The translations under genes were made by a program, and so were the position numbers. 64,000 bases of DNA from Trinickia symbiotica (lineage in GTDB: Bacteria > Pseudomonadota > Gammaproteobacteria > Burkholderiales > Burkholderiaceae): contig NZ_PTIR01000008.1 in the NCBI RefSeq assembly GCF_002934455.1, positions 205,467 to 269,466 of the forward strand, written 5' to 3'. Under the pieces are notes generated by a model, which was not told the DNA's origin, made no database searches, and saw only the letters and a list, made by a program, of their open reading frames with translations. Positions 1 to 9,896 of the stretch are shown here, one piece after another; the first letter of the stretch is position 1; the number at the start of each line of letters is the position of its first letter.

Positions 1-1619
1 TCGGTTGGTTCCGCGACGTCATCGTGAGAGATGATGACCAGTATCGAGTGATTAAACCGTTCGCGGAACGCGGCAACAATCGATTTTGCCGAACCCCGAT
101 CAAGGTTTGTGGTCGGTTCATCGAGAATCAGCACACCAGCCTCGCGAACGAATGCCCGCGCGAGCGCGATTCGGCGCCGCTCGCCGCCTGACCAGTCCGC
201 GCCCCTGTCGTTGATGCGGGCCGACAGCGTAAGTCCTCGCGCCGCCAGCATCTCCGATATGCCCAACCGCCGGGCGGCATCGTCGATCGCTTCGTCCGAG
301 ATCGCGGAATCGCCTAAACGTATGTTGTCGGCGACCGTCCCGGCGAAAACATAGTCGACTTGCGGCACATAGAGCGTGTGCCGACGTAGTTCCCGACTAC
401 TCATCGGCAGGGGATAACGTTTGCCGTCCACAATCACGGTACCCTTTGCCGCGGGAACGAGCCCTGCCAGGGTGCGGGCCAGCGTTGACTTTCCAATGCC
501 GCTCGGTCCTTGAAATACCACGACGTCGCCTCGTTGCCATGCCGCCGATCGCGGCTCACCAAGGGGTCGATCGCCGTTCATCGTTATGACGCCGTGAAAT
601 TCGAAGGTTTTTACCGGCACGCGGGAAGGTGCAGCCGGTGGTCGCTCGCCATGAGCATCCCGGAGAACATTCGCCGCAACCTCCATGCTTGCCGACGAGC
701 GCGTAAGGCGCTCCGCCGAACGCGAGAGATTGACGATCGGCGCGATCAGTTGGAAATAGGCGAGTATCAGCGCTACCAGTCCTCCTACTCTCTCAGCGCC
801 TTCAGCCGGTGTGCTTGTACCAAGCCCGGATAGATAGACGGCAATCGTCGCAACGAGGCCGAGCCAATGAACGATTTCGAGCCGGACATGCTTGGCGAAA
901 TAGTGGCGGGCGTGTCGACGGACCTGGCCGTCGAAGTCCTCGAGCTGGTTGCGCAACTGGCTGGTCAGAAAGGTCTCCGTCCCGTAGCTGCGCACTACTT
1001 CGCCCAGTTCGTGCGCCGTTGCGATGTTCGCTAGAATGCCGCGTTGCGCCTCGTCGAAGGATTTGCCCAGTGCATATTCGTTGCGCACTTCATGAAGATT
1101 CCAAGCGATAAAGATGAATGCCGTCGAGAAAATGATGATTGCAGCGGGCCAGCTCACCTGCGCTGCGACGAACAAAACGGCAACCAGGAGGCCCGCTAGA
1201 TAAGGCCCAACATCGATGAATAAGTCAGAGACGATTGCATGAGCAGCGTCTCGGCCTTTGTCGAAGGCATGCATCAAATCGCTGATGGAATAGCGCCAGA
1301 ATGACCGGTCTGGGCGGAGCAGCGCGGCCAGTGTCGCAAACGCGACATCCCCACCGATTCTCTCGCGCGAGCGCAATGCAAAATAGTTCGCAGTGGCCGA
1401 GCATATGCCGCTGGCCAAGCCAATGCTTACGTAAGCGCCGAGGACTGGCGTCAGCCCGCTCCCGTGCATCACGGCAACGGTTGCGCGCGCCAAGACGAAG
1501 GGCTGAAACGCGAGAAACACGCTTGCGGTCGTAGCGCAAACCGCCACATAAAAGCCAACTCGGACGGTGTTGGGCGGGATGACGCTCCTCAACAGACGGA
1601 TGTTGGCGATCAGCGACAT
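1..1619 (-). CDS. ABC exporter half-transporter, fused permease/ATPase (partial, 3' end beyond window)
   Basis: About 539 codons are visible before the window edge. The N-terminal ~320 residues are hydrophobic and fit a type I exporter membrane domain. The ATPase domain shows Walker A (GPSGIGKST, around residue 371), signature SGGERRR (around 475), Walker [12 protein letters not shown] (around 495) and the switch histidine in ISHDD (around 530). Family knowledge: such fused half-transporters dimerise in the inner membrane and export lipids, peptides or drugs. The ISHDD form of the H-loop is reminiscent of the cyclic-peptide/siderophore exporter group (PvdE/SyrD type), but the substrate cannot be read from sequence. 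The start at 1619 gives an N-terminus MSLIANIR; the frame stays open further upstream, so a longer form is possible. It is divergent from hmgA. Confidence 0.8.
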   Translation of the reverse strand, partial: MSLIANIRLLRSVIPPNTVRVGFYVAVCATTASVFLAFQPFVLARATVAVMHGSGLTPVLGAYVSIGLASGICSATANYFALRSRERIGGDVAFATLAALLRPDRSFWRYSISDLMHAFDKGRDAAHAIVSDLFIDVGPYLAGLLVAVLFVAAQVSWPAAIIIFSTAFIFIAWNLHEVRNEYALGKSFDEAQRGILANIATAHELGEVVRSYGTETFLTSQLRNQLEDFDGQVRRHARHYFAKHVRLEIVHWLGLVATIAVYLSGLGTSTPAEGAERVGGLVALILAYFQLIAPIVNLSRSAERLTRSSASMEVAANVLRDAHGERPPAAPSRVPVKTFEFHGVITMNGDRPLGEPRSAAWQRGDVVVFQGPSGIGKSTLARTLAGLVPAAKGTVIVDGKRYPLPMSSRELRRHTLYVPQVDYVFAGTVADNIRLGDSAISDEAIDDAARRLGISEMLAARGLTLSARINDRGADWSGGERRRIALARAFVREAGVLILDEPTTNLDRGSAKSIVAAFRERFNHSILVIISHDDVAEPT

Positions 1620-1862
1620 GGCCTTTTCTTCAAGACGATCTTTGCCTGCGCGATCTGCACAGGGCTGGCGACAATAAAATCGCCGCAGTAGGAAGAGATG
1701 ATTCGCTGCGAAAATCGGACGGAATTACCCCGAGGGGAGGCTCGGATGTCCGCTACATCGATGACAGAGAGTCCGACCGGGGGAGGGCAGGCCAAGGGTA
1801 GCGAACAATCACGTATGATTTGCGAGTTGTACACCTCGTCAATCAGCGCGGAGGAGCCAGAG

Positions 1863-3197
1863 ATGACGCTCGACCTGTCCAAACCGTCGACGGCCGGCTA
1901 CCAGAGCGGCTTCGCCAACGAGTTCGCGACCGAAGCGCTGCCATGCGCGTTGCCGCAGGGTCGCAACTCACCGCAACGCGCGCCGTATGGCCTTTACACG
2001 GAGCAGCTGTCCGGCACCGCGTTCACCGCGCCTCGCGCTCACAACCGCCGCTCGTGGCTCTACCGGATCCGTCCGGCCGCGGTGCACCGCCCGTTCGAGC
2101 GATTCGAGGGCCCGCAGCGGCTCGTGTCGAACTTTGTGGATTCGGTGGATGTGCCGCCGACGCCGCCGAACCAATTGCGTTGGGATCCGTTGCCGATGCC
2201 GGTCGAGCCGACCGACTTCGTCGAAGGCTGGGTCACGATGGCGGGCAACGGCTCGGCCGCCGCGATGAACGGCTGCGCAATCCACCTCTACGCGGCGAAC
2301 CGCTCGATGGGCGACCGCTTCGTCTACAGCGCTGATGGGGAGCTATTGATCGTCCCGCAATCGGGACGCCTTCATATCGCAACCGAGCTGGGCCGCCTCG
2401 ACGTCGAACCGTTCGAGATCGCGGTGATTCCGCGCGGCGTGCGCTTCACAGTCGAGTTGCCGGACGGTAAGGCGCGCGGCTACATCTGTGAGAACTTCGG
2501 CGCGCTGCTGCGGCTGCCCGACCTCGGCCCGATCGGCTCTAACGGTCTCGCCAACCCGCGCGACTTTCTCACGCCGCACGCGGCCTACGAGGATCGCGAG
2601 GGTGACTTCGAACTCGTCGCGAAGCTGAATGGCCTGCTCTGGCGTGCCGATATCGATCACTCCCCGCTCGACGTGGTCGCCTGGCACGGCAACTATGCGC
2701 CGTACAAGTACGACTTGCGTCTTTTCAATACGATCGGCTCGATCAGCTACGATCATCCCGACCCGTCGATCTTTCTCGTATTGCAGGCGCAAAGCGATAC
2801 GCCGGGTGTCGACACCATCGACTTCGTAATCTTCCCGCCTCGCTGGCTCGCGGCAGAGAATACATTCCGGCCGCCCTGGTTCCACCGCAATGTCGCGAGC
2901 GAATTCATGGGCCTCGTTCACGGCGTTTACGATGCGAAGGCCGAAGGCTTCATGCCCGGCGGCGCGAGCCTGCACAACTGCATGTCGGGCCACGGCCCGG
3001 ACGCTGACACGTACGAGAAGGCATCAGCAAGCGATACGACGAAGCCGCAAAAGGTCGCCGACACGATGGCGTTCATGTTCGAGACACGCACGCTGATCCG
3101 GCCGACGCGCTTTGCGCTCGATACCGCGCAGTTGCAGGCGAACTACTTCGAATGCTGGCAGGGCATCAAGAAGCATTTCGATCCGGACCAACGATGA
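1863..3197 (+). CDS. hmgA: Homogentisate 1,2-dioxygenase
   Basis: Non-haem iron enzyme of tyrosine/phenylalanine catabolism that opens the homogentisate ring to maleylacetoacetate in the cytoplasm. At 444 residues it has the usual family length. Hallmarks are [11 protein letters not shown] (around residue 274), the iron-ligand region [19 protein letters not shown] (about 335-354) and [10 protein letters not shown] (about 370). The frame is open 55 codons upstream, but the ATG at 1863 is preceded by GGAG and begins at the conserved N-terminus, so it was chosen. The usual partner fumarylacetoacetase is not next to it: the next gene downstream on the same strand is an unrelated molybdenum hydroxylase after a 190-bp gap, so hmgA appears monocistronic here. 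Confidence 0.96.
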   Translation: MTLDLSKPSTAGYQSGFANEFATEALPCALPQGRNSPQRAPYGLYTEQLSGTAFTAPRAHNRRSWLYRIRPAAVHRPFERFEGPQRLVSNFVDSVDVPPTPPNQLRWDPLPMPVEPTDFVEGWVTMAGNGSAAAMNGCAIHLYAANRSMGDRFVYSADGELLIVPQSGRLHIATELGRLDVEPFEIAVIPRGVRFTVELPDGKARGYICENFGALLRLPDLGPIGSNGLANPRDFLTPHAAYEDREGDFELVAKLNGLLWRADIDHSPLDVVAWHGNYAPYKYDLRLFNTIGSISYDHPDPSIFLVLQAQSDTPGVDTIDFVIFPPRWLAAENTFRPPWFHRNVASEFMGLVHGVYDAKAEGFMPGGASLHNCMSGHGPDADTYEKASASDTTKPQKVADTMAFMFETRTLIRPTRFALDTAQLQANYFECWQGIKKHFDPDQR

Positions 3198-3386
3198 GCA
3201 CGATTTCCGACTGACGCGCGACGCTCGCGCTGGACGCGACTCGCAATAGCGAGATCGGACTCGCTTGTGACTTCGATTCGTCAGTCGAAAATCGCCAGTT
3301 CCCCGACATGATCGGCGCGCTCCTTCCCCTCGCGCTTTTGTCTCCTATACTTCGAGCCGTTGCTCTCCTTCGAAGCGAGGCAGCCA

Positions 3387-3899
3387 ATGGCCGATCATTC
3401 CACGGGTGCGCAATCGAGGCAGCGTGACACTGTCACGCTGCGCGTCAACAAGCAGCCGTACACCGCGACGGTCCACCCGCGCGTCACGCTGCTCGACTGG
3501 CTACGAGAAGAAGCGGGTCTCACCGGCACGAAGAAAGGCTGTAACGAAGGCGCGTGCGGGACGTGTACGGTGCTGATCGACGGCAAGCGCATGAATAGCT
3601 GTCTAACGCTCGTCGTGCAGTGCGAAGGCGCCGATGTAACGACTGTCGAAGGCATCGCCGGCCCGGACGGCCGTCTGCATCCCGTGCAGGAAGCGTTCAT
3701 CGATCACGACGCCTTTCAGTGCGGTTACTGCACGCCGGGGCAGATCGTTTCGGCTGTTGCCTGTATCGCCGAGGGGCATGCCGTCGATGAAGCCACAGTG
3801 CGCGAATGGATGAGCGGTAACCTCTGCCGCTGCTCGTGCTATCCCCAGATTACGGCCGCCGTTCTCGATGCAGCCAGACGCATGGAGAACCCCGAATGA
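3387..3899 (+). CDS. Molybdenum hydroxylase, [2Fe-2S] small subunit
   Basis: 170-residue iron-sulfur subunit of a xanthine dehydrogenase/aldehyde oxidase-type enzyme; it passes electrons from the Mo centre to FAD. The plant-ferredoxin-type cluster motif begins with Cys52 (GCNEGACGTC, then a fourth Cys about 24 residues on). The second cluster is carried by QCGYCTPGQ and NLCRCSCYP. The ATG at 3387 follows GCGAGG and gives the standard N-terminus; a TTG nine codons upstream is less likely. Its stop overlaps the next start (ATGA), so the three subunits are translationally coupled. Unlike E. coli PaoA, no twin-arginine signal is visible, so a cytoplasmic enzyme is expected. Confidence 0.93.
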   Translation: MADHSTGAQSRQRDTVTLRVNKQPYTATVHPRVTLLDWLREEAGLTGTKKGCNEGACGTCTVLIDGKRMNSCLTLVVQCEGADVTTVEGIAGPDGRLHPVQEAFIDHDAFQCGYCTPGQIVSAVACIAEGHAVDEATVREWMSGNLCRCSCYPQITAAVLDAARRMENPE

Positions 3900-4903
3900 A
3901 CGACTTCGGCTACGAGCGAAGTGCAACCGTCGAGGATTGCCTCGCGACGATCGCCGCGAAGCATGCGGCCATCATCGCGGGCGGAACGGAACTGCTGAAC
4001 TGGGTGCGGCTCGGGATAGCGGCGCCGCCGCAACTCGTCGACATTGGTGGCATCCGAGATCTCGACACCATTGCGATCGAATCCGATCATCTGGTCATCG
4101 GCGCCCTCGCGAACCTCAATGCGATCGGCGAGCATCCGCTGGTCGCGACTCATGCCAATACACTCGCGCACGCCTGCCTTCAGGCGGCGTCACCGCAAGT
4201 GCGCAACCGGGCCACGCTGGGCGGAAACGTGTTGCAGAAAACGCGCTGCGCCTATTTTCGCGCCGAAACACCGCTGCCATGGCCGTGCAACAAGCGCGAG
4301 CCGAACACAGGGTGCGCCGCCCGCAACGGCGTCAACGATCGTCAGGCCATTTTCGGATGGACTGACGAGTGCGTGGCCGTTCAACCGTCGGATCCGGCCG
4401 TAGCCCTTGCCTGCCTCGATGCGCAAGTGGAGATCGCCGGCGCGAACGGCTCGCGCTCGTTGGCCATGACCGAGTTCCATCTTACCCAGGCGGAGGCGGC
4501 GGCCCTCGGGGACGCGGCACGCCATGAGACGCGTCTCGCCGACGACGAAATGATCGTCGCGTTTCGGATCCCGCTCCATGCTGGCAGTCGCTCCGCCTAC
4601 GTCAAGGTACGCGAAAGAGCCAGTTACGAATATGCGCTCGTGTCCGCGGCGGCCGTGATCAAGATGACCGGCGACGTCATCGAGCGCGTCTCGATCGCAT
4701 TGGGCAGCGTGGCGCAACGCCCGTGGCGGCTTCCCGCCGCCGAGACCGCGCTCGTCGGTCAATCGCTCGACGCAAAGACGCTCGCCAGTGCGATCGACGC
4801 GGCAATGAAAGATGCACGGCCACTGGCGGAAAACGGCTTCAAGGTGAAGCTCGCGCGCAACGCCGCGGTCCGGGCCATTCTCACGGCTACAGGTAGATCA
4901 TGA
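3896..4903 (+). CDS. Molybdenum hydroxylase, FAD-binding subunit with extra [4Fe-4S] loop
   Basis: 335-residue FAD subunit (CoxM/YagS type). The flavin-binding motif AIIAGGTELLNWV lies at about residues 25-37 and a second one, RNRATLGGNV, near 105. A central insertion carries cysteines 118, 131, 140 and 159, the pattern of the PaoB/YagS subgroup in which an additional [4Fe-4S] cluster sits in the FAD subunit. It starts inside the stop of the small subunit and ends inside the start of the large one, so the 2Fe-2S, FAD and Mo subunits form one operon. Electron acceptor and substrate are not determined by the sequence. Confidence 0.92.
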   Translation: MNDFGYERSATVEDCLATIAAKHAAIIAGGTELLNWVRLGIAAPPQLVDIGGIRDLDTIAIESDHLVIGALANLNAIGEHPLVATHANTLAHACLQAASPQVRNRATLGGNVLQKTRCAYFRAETPLPWPCNKREPNTGCAARNGVNDRQAIFGWTDECVAVQPSDPAVALACLDAQVEIAGANGSRSLAMTEFHLTQAEAAALGDAARHETRLADDEMIVAFRIPLHAGSRSAYVKVRERASYEYALVSAAAVIKMTGDVIERVSIALGSVAQRPWRLPAAETALVGQSLDAKTLASAIDAAMKDARPLAENGFKVKLARNAAVRAILTATGRS

Positions 4904-7014
4904 GCATCGGAGCTCCCGTATCGCGCGTCGAAGGCATCGCCAAAGTCACGGGGCGAGCGAAATACGCCGCCGATCACACGCCGAAGGGCACGCTGCACGC
5001 AGTGATCGTCGGCGCCCCGATCGCCGCCGGCCGGGTTGCCGGCATCGACGTGGATGCCGCGCTTGCCGTTCCTGGCGTCGTGCGGGTCCTCACGGCGAAA
5101 GACATGCCGCGCTTTGGCGAAATCGGCCCGCCGGCGGCCGTCCTCAGCATGCCGATGCAACACGACGAGATTCGCTTTCAGGGCGAGCCCGTTGCGATCG
5201 TGCTGGCGGAATCGATCGACGCCGCCGACGAAGCGCGAGCCGCGGTCAAAGTCCGATGCGCGCCGCAACCGCCGATCGGTCTTGGCGCGGGCAAGAACGA
5301 AGCGGCACCCTCGCCGCGTATGCTCGGCGAAGACCTCGACATGGGCCATGTCGACAGAAGTCTCGCGGAGTCGAAGTTCGTGGTGAGGCAATCGTACGAA
5401 CAGCCTGACCGGCACCACAATGCAATGGAAACTTCCGGGACGGTCGCTCAATTCGAGGACGGTAAGCTGACGCTCTGGGATGCGGTGCAGGCCGGCGCGA
5501 ATGTACCGCCGGTCGTGGCGGCGGCGTTGGGGATCGATGCCGCCGATATCCGCGTCATCGCGCCGCACACGGGCGGCGGCTTTGGCTCCAAGGGATACGT
5601 CTGGCCGCATCAGATCCTGGCCGCGGCCTGCGCGCGTATCGCCGGTCGGCCCGTGAAGCTGCACTTGCGCCGCCAAGACCAATATGCGTGCGTCGGCTAT
5701 CAGCCTTGGATGCTCCAGCACGTGAGTCTCGGCGCGCGCGACGATGGCGCGTTGACCGCCATCGATCATGAGATCGTCAACTCGACGGCCATCGCCGATA
5801 CGCATGTCGAACCGTCGAGCGAAGGCAGCAAGTCGCTTTATGCTTGCCCCGCCATTCGTACAAGACAGCTCATCAAGCGCATTCACATCAATGTCCCGAC
5901 GCCCATGCGGGCGCCTGTCGAAGGGCCGGGTCTCTGGGCGCTCGAAAGCGCGATGAACGAGCTGGCGGAGCAACTCGGCATGGACCCTCTCGATGTTCGG
6001 CTCAAGAACTATGCCGAAGTCGATCCGCTGACGGGCAAACCGTGGTCATCGAAGAAGCTGCGCGAAGCGTACGACGCCGGGGCGCGCCTCTACGGTTGGC
6101 GTACGCGCCATCAACGGCCGCGCGAGGAGGGCCCGTGGCGTATCGGCCATGGCATGGCCACCTGCTCGATGGGCAACTATCGTTTCCCTGGCGGCGCGCT
6201 TGTTCGATTGAAGGCAGACGGTTCCGCGATCATCGAAGCCAATACGCACGACATCGGCACCGGCACGCAGACCGTGTTTTGCCAGATTGCCGCGAGCGAA
6301 CTCGGCTTGCCCGTCGAGAGCGTTTCGATCGTATGGGGCGATACGCGGCTGCATCCCGGCGGGCCGGTTTATGGATCGAGCGCCACGGTCGGCACGGGCA
6401 GCGCCGTCGCGCTGGCATGCCGTGAGATCAGGACGAAGCTCGCGGCGCTGGGGGCGGGCGACGATCCGGGTGCGATCCTGCGCGCTGCCGGGCTCGAAGA
6501 GCTATCGGCATCGGGTCACTTCACTTTGCCCGGCGGCGCGCCGTTCAACGCGGACGGCGCGGATACGCCCCACGCCATGCGAACCTGGGGGGCGATCTTC
6601 GTCGAAGTCGGTGTGGATCCCGATCTCGGTCTCGTGCGCCTGCGCCGCGCCGTCGGCGCCTATTCGGTGGGGCGAATCATCAATCCGAAGACGGCTCGAA
6701 GCCAAATGACGGGCGCGATCATCTGGGGCTGGGGCAAAGCGACGATGGAGGGAAGCACTCAGGAGCCGAACCACGGCGGCTGGCTTGCAAAGAATCTTTC
6801 GAACGTGGTGATACCGGTCAACGCGGACATTCCAACCGATATCACAATTCACTTTGTCGACGAATACGACTCGCATGCAAGCGCCATCGGCGCGCGCGGC
6901 ATTGGCGAGCTCGGCGCCACGGGCGTCGATGCCGCCGTCGCCGCGGCCGTTTATGACGCGATCGGCGTGCGCGTCAGGAAGCTGCCTATTCGCCTGGAGC
7001 CTCTGCAAAGATGA
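4900..7014 (+). CDS. Molybdenum hydroxylase, molybdopterin-binding catalytic subunit
   Basis: 704-residue catalytic subunit of an aldehyde oxidase/xanthine dehydrogenase family enzyme, close in length to YagR/PaoC. The molybdopterin-binding glycine motif GGGFGSKG is near residue 225 and the catalytic glutamate lies in ARGIGELG near residue 667, where the family has GxGE. The gene is coupled to the FAD subunit by an ATGA overlap. The substrate is probably an aldehyde or N-heterocycle. No XdhC-type maturation protein is encoded nearby, so cofactor sulfuration must be supplied elsewhere. Its last 29 bases overlap the 3' end of the convergent DeoR-family gene. Confidence 0.93.
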   Translation: MSIGAPVSRVEGIAKVTGRAKYAADHTPKGTLHAVIVGAPIAAGRVAGIDVDAALAVPGVVRVLTAKDMPRFGEIGPPAAVLSMPMQHDEIRFQGEPVAIVLAESIDAADEARAAVKVRCAPQPPIGLGAGKNEAAPSPRMLGEDLDMGHVDRSLAESKFVVRQSYEQPDRHHNAMETSGTVAQFEDGKLTLWDAVQAGANVPPVVAAALGIDAADIRVIAPHTGGGFGSKGYVWPHQILAAACARIAGRPVKLHLRRQDQYACVGYQPWMLQHVSLGARDDGALTAIDHEIVNSTAIADTHVEPSSEGSKSLYACPAIRTRQLIKRIHINVPTPMRAPVEGPGLWALESAMNELAEQLGMDPLDVRLKNYAEVDPLTGKPWSSKKLREAYDAGARLYGWRTRHQRPREEGPWRIGHGMATCSMGNYRFPGGALVRLKADGSAIIEANTHDIGTGTQTVFCQIAASELGLPVESVSIVWGDTRLHPGGPVYGSSATVGTGSAVALACREIRTKLAALGAGDDPGAILRAAGLEELSASGHFTLPGGAPFNADGADTPHAMRTWGAIFVEVGVDPDLGLVRLRRAVGAYSVGRIINPKTARSQMTGAIIWGWGKATMEGSTQEPNHGGWLAKNLSNVVIPVNADIPTDITIHFVDEYDSHASAIGARGIGELGATGVDAAVAAAVYDAIGVRVRKLPIRLEPLQR

Positions 7015-7762
7015 CTTCGATGCCGAGACCGCGAAGCCACTCGCGATATTCGGGCGCGAGCCCGCGATCGGTCACCACCGTGTGCACACGCTCCATCGCG
7101 CCGAACGTCGCGAATTCGCGGCGGCCGAACTTCTCGGAATCGGCGAGCAGATAGACGTGCCGCGCGGCGCCGATCATGCCGCTCTTCACGTGCAGGTCGA
7201 TAAAGTCGGGATACGAGATTCCGCCTTCCTTGGAGACGCCGCCGGCCGCAAGGAAGAGCTTGTCGACGAACATGCCTTCGAAGAACGCCGATGCTTTTTC
7301 TCCGGAAACGGCCAACGTCTCCGGCATGAATTGACCGCCCGTCAGCATCACGCGGTTCGACGGCTCGTTGCCCAGCAACATCGCAATGTTGAGCGCGTTC
7401 GTGACGATGCGCAGGTGCTGGCGGCCGACCAGGTTCTTTGCCATCTCCGTCGTCGTCGCGCCGCAATCGAGAATCATCGAGTCGCCGTTGGCGACGAGCG
7501 TCGCCGCTTTCGCGCCGATCCACACTTTCGCGGCGGTCGGCTGCAAATGGCTCATTCCCGTGCCGTCGAACATGTACGACAGCGTCTTGAGACGCACGAG
7601 CCCATGCACGCGCTCGACGAGTCCGTCGCGCTCGAGGGCATCGACATCCTTGCGGATCGTCGGCATCGATACGTTGAAACTTCGCGCGAGGTCCGACAGC
7701 TTGACTGCCTTCATGTCGCGCACGCTCGCGTAAATATTTTCCCAGCGGGTCTTCTGGTCCAT
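6986..7762 (-). CDS. DeoR-family transcriptional regulator
   Basis: 258-residue DeoR/GlpR-type repressor. Residues 1-60 form the winged helix-turn-helix (VKLSDLARSFNVSMPTIRKDVDALE) and the rest is the sugar-phosphate sensor domain with DCGATTTEMA and LTGGQFMPET motifs. Family members usually bind a phosphorylated sugar intermediate and repress the adjacent catabolic operon. The gene is divergent from the transketolase/ABC/kinase operon beginning at 8040, and the 277-bp gap between them holds an inverted repeat and helically phased GAAACTA-like repeats that are good operator candidates. Confidence 0.92.
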   Translation of the reverse strand: MDQKTRWENIYASVRDMKAVKLSDLARSFNVSMPTIRKDVDALERDGLVERVHGLVRLKTLSYMFDGTGMSHLQPTAAKVWIGAKAATLVANGDSMILDCGATTTEMAKNLVGRQHLRIVTNALNIAMLLGNEPSNRVMLTGGQFMPETLAVSGEKASAFFEGMFVDKLFLAAGGVSKEGGISYPDFIDLHVKSGMIGAARHVYLLADSEKFGRREFATFGAMERVHTVVTDRGLAPEYREWLRGLGIEVIFAEAPGE

Positions 7763-7854
7763 CTCTTGGTTTCCGATCTAGCTCGTGGGGCTGCTTCGTT
7801 CCCCGGCCGCCCTCGCAAGCCCACCTTGCGCATGGTTTCGATCGATTATAGCTC

Positions 7855-7874
7855 GACTTTCTTTTTGGAAAGTC
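7855..7874. promoter_or_regulatory. Inverted repeat, candidate DeoR-type operator
   Basis: GACTTTC and GAAAGTC form perfect 7-bp arms around a 6-base spacer in the divergent region between the DeoR-family gene and the transketolase operon. CTTTC/GAAAG elements are common in operators of this regulator family, so this is a plausible binding site; that assignment is inference. Confidence 0.4.
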
Positions 7875-8000
7875 AGGGCGCTGCGCTAGCCGTTGGTTGT
7901 TGTCGCGCGTGACGGCAGTTGGATCGCTTTCTTCCGTGCCTAGGGGTATTCCCTGGCCAAAAAACGGCGAGAAGTCGTTGACTTCCGTTCGCTCGCGGAA

Positions 8001-8039
8001 GAAACTAAAAGCAACTCAAGAGAAACTAAGAGAAAGTAG
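8001..8039 (+). promoter_or_regulatory. Phased GAAACTA-like direct repeats over the ribosome-binding region
   Basis: Four related elements, GAAACTA (8001), GCAACTC (8011), GAAACTA (8022) and GAAAGTA (8032), follow one another at 10, 11 and 10 bp, one helical turn apart, and end at the start codon of the first transketolase gene. The last copies also supply the purine-rich ribosome-binding sequence. Repressor binding here would block the operon directly; this is inference. Confidence 0.4.
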
Positions 8040-8879
8040 ATGGAAAACCCGTTCCTCCTCGCCGAGCCTGACCTCAAGGCGCGCGCCCGCGCGATCCGCA
8101 AGCGCATCTGCGTCATGAACGCGACGGCAAAGAGCGGTCACACGGGCGGCGACATGTCGGAGGTCGACATTCTCGTTGCGCTCTATTTCCGTGTGATGCG
8201 TTACCGCGCGAGTCCTCTCGTATGGCACGACCAGTTCGTGTTGAGCAAAGGGCATGGCGTGGGCGGCCTCTACTGCTGCTTCGCCGAACTCGGCTGGCTG
8301 CGGGACGAAGAGCTCTCCGGCTACCTGCGCGACCATTCGCGCCTGCCGGGGCATCCAGTCCGCGAAAAGCTTCCCGAGTACGTGACGGTGAATACCGGCG
8401 CGCTTGGCCACGGCATGTCGATCGCGGCTGGACTTGCGCTCGCGAAACGCCGCCGGACGCCACAAGGCGAAGCCGGCCGCGTGTTCGTGCTGACGGGCGA
8501 CGGCGAGCTGGAAGAGGGCTCGAATTGGGAAGCCGCGATGGCGGCGAGCCATTTCGGGCTCGATAACCTCGTCGTGATCGTCGACCGCAACCACCTTCAG
8601 TTGGCCGATGCGACAAAGAACATCATGGACATCGAGCCGCTCCACGAAAAATTCGCGGCTTTCGGCATGGAGGTTCACGAGACCGACGGCAACGATCCGC
8701 TTGGATTGGCGAAACTCATGGAAAGCTTCGATTTCCAAAACGGAAAGCCGAAGGCGGTAATCGCGCAGACCATCAAGGGGCGCGGCGTCTCGTTCATGGA
8801 GAACGTTGCGGCGTGGCACCACAAGTACCCGAATGAAGACGAGCTCGCGCTCGCGTTGAAGGAACTCGATCATGCATGA
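8040..8879 (+). CDS. Transketolase, N-terminal (TPP-binding) subunit
   Basis: 279-residue protein corresponding to the pyrophosphate-binding half of transketolase. It has LSKGHG near residue 66, NTGALGHGMS near 120 and the thiamine-diphosphate motif GDGELEEGSNWEA near 155 followed by N-rich RNHLQL. Split transketolases exchange two-carbon ketol units and are often dedicated to one catabolic pathway, unlike the housekeeping single-chain enzyme. The partner gene begins seven bases before this stop codon, indicating one two-subunit enzyme. It is the first gene of a polyol/sugar operon under the divergent DeoR-type regulator. In apiose pathways a comparable split enzyme cleaves apulose 4-phosphate; whether that is the substrate here is not known. 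Confidence 0.93.
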   Translation: MENPFLLAEPDLKARARAIRKRICVMNATAKSGHTGGDMSEVDILVALYFRVMRYRASPLVWHDQFVLSKGHGVGGLYCCFAELGWLRDEELSGYLRDHSRLPGHPVREKLPEYVTVNTGALGHGMSIAAGLALAKRRRTPQGEAGRVFVLTGDGELEEGSNWEAAMAASHFGLDNLVVIVDRNHLQLADATKNIMDIEPLHEKFAAFGMEVHETDGNDPLGLAKLMESFDFQNGKPKAVIAQTIKGRGVSFMENVAAWHHKYPNEDELALALKELDHA

Positions 8880-9852
8880 ACCGGCAGACTTGCGCGACGG
8901 CGTCGTCGGTGCGCTCACTGAGCTCGCCGACGGCGGGACCGATCTGATCGTCATGGTCAGCGATTCGACCTCGACCTCGAAGATCGCCTCGTTCCAGCAA
9001 CGCTATGAAGACCGTGTCATCAACGTCGGCATCGCCGAGCAGAATATGGTCGGCATGGCCGCCGGCCTTGCACTCGGAGGGCATGTGGTCTTCACGGCGA
9101 ATGCGGCTCCGTTTCTCGTCGCACGTGCGAACGAGCAGGTCAAGAACGATGTCTGCTACAGCCGGACCAACGTCAAAATGCTGGGCTTGAACGCAGGGGT
9201 CGCGTATGGGCCGCTCGCGTCGACGCACCATGCGATCGACGACGTCTCGATCATGAGCGGCCTCGGCAATGTCCAGATCTTCGCGCCGTGCGACGCGCTC
9301 GAGGCTGCGCAGATGGTGCGCTATGCCGCGAGCGTCGATGGCCCGGTCTACATCCGGCTCGACAACGCGAAGTTTCCGATCTTGCACGAGGTCGACCATG
9401 TTTTCGAAGCTGGCAAGCCCGACGTGCTGCTGCGAGGGCGCGCGAGCGAAGAGTCTGGCGGCCGGCGAGTGGCCATCGTCGCGCTGGGATCCGTCGTCGG
9501 TGAGGCGTTTGCCGCCTGCGAAGCGCTCGACGCCAGAGGAATCGCGCCGACGCTCGTGAACCTCTCATCGATCCGGCCGCTCGACACGAATCTGCTGACC
9601 GACATCCTGGGCGAGCACGACGACATCGTGACGGTCGAGGAGCACTCGCTGCATGGCGGCATCGGCGCACTGATCGCCGTGCAGCTGGCCAAGCGCGGCA
9701 TTGCGCGGCCTCTGCGAATGCTCGGCGTGACCGAAGGCGAATTTGCGCACTACGGCACGCGTGCCGGCATTCGCCGCCACTATGGCATCGATGCGCAAGG
9801 TATCGAGCGCGCGGTGGCCGAAATGATCGGCATGCCGATCGCGACGGCATAG
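8872..9852 (+). CDS. Transketolase, C-terminal subunit
   Basis: 326-residue partner of the preceding subunit. It supplies the pyrimidine-binding domain, with the conserved glutamate in GIAEQNMVGMAAGLALGG (about residue 58) that activates thiamine diphosphate, and the C-terminal domain with VEEHSLHGGIG near residue 252. Overlap with the upstream gene implies coupled translation and equimolar assembly. Together they should transfer a ketol group from a ketose phosphate made by the operon's FGGY kinase to an aldose phosphate of central metabolism. Confidence 0.93.
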   Translation: MHEPADLRDGVVGALTELADGGTDLIVMVSDSTSTSKIASFQQRYEDRVINVGIAEQNMVGMAAGLALGGHVVFTANAAPFLVARANEQVKNDVCYSRTNVKMLGLNAGVAYGPLASTHHAIDDVSIMSGLGNVQIFAPCDALEAAQMVRYAASVDGPVYIRLDNAKFPILHEVDHVFEAGKPDVLLRGRASEESGGRRVAIVALGSVVGEAFAACEALDARGIAPTLVNLSSIRPLDTNLLTDILGEHDDIVTVEEHSLHGGIGALIAVQLAKRGIARPLRMLGVTEGEFAHYGTRAGIRRHYGIDAQGIERAVAEMIGMPIATA

Positions 9853-9896
9853 ACAGGCGCAGGACCGATACCCACACAAGATTCTGGAGACGAAAT

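Noticed and set aside
1698..1862. 55-codon N-terminal extension of hmgA
   Set aside because: HmgA proteins are about 445 residues and begin at the ATG at 1863, which has its own ribosome-binding site.
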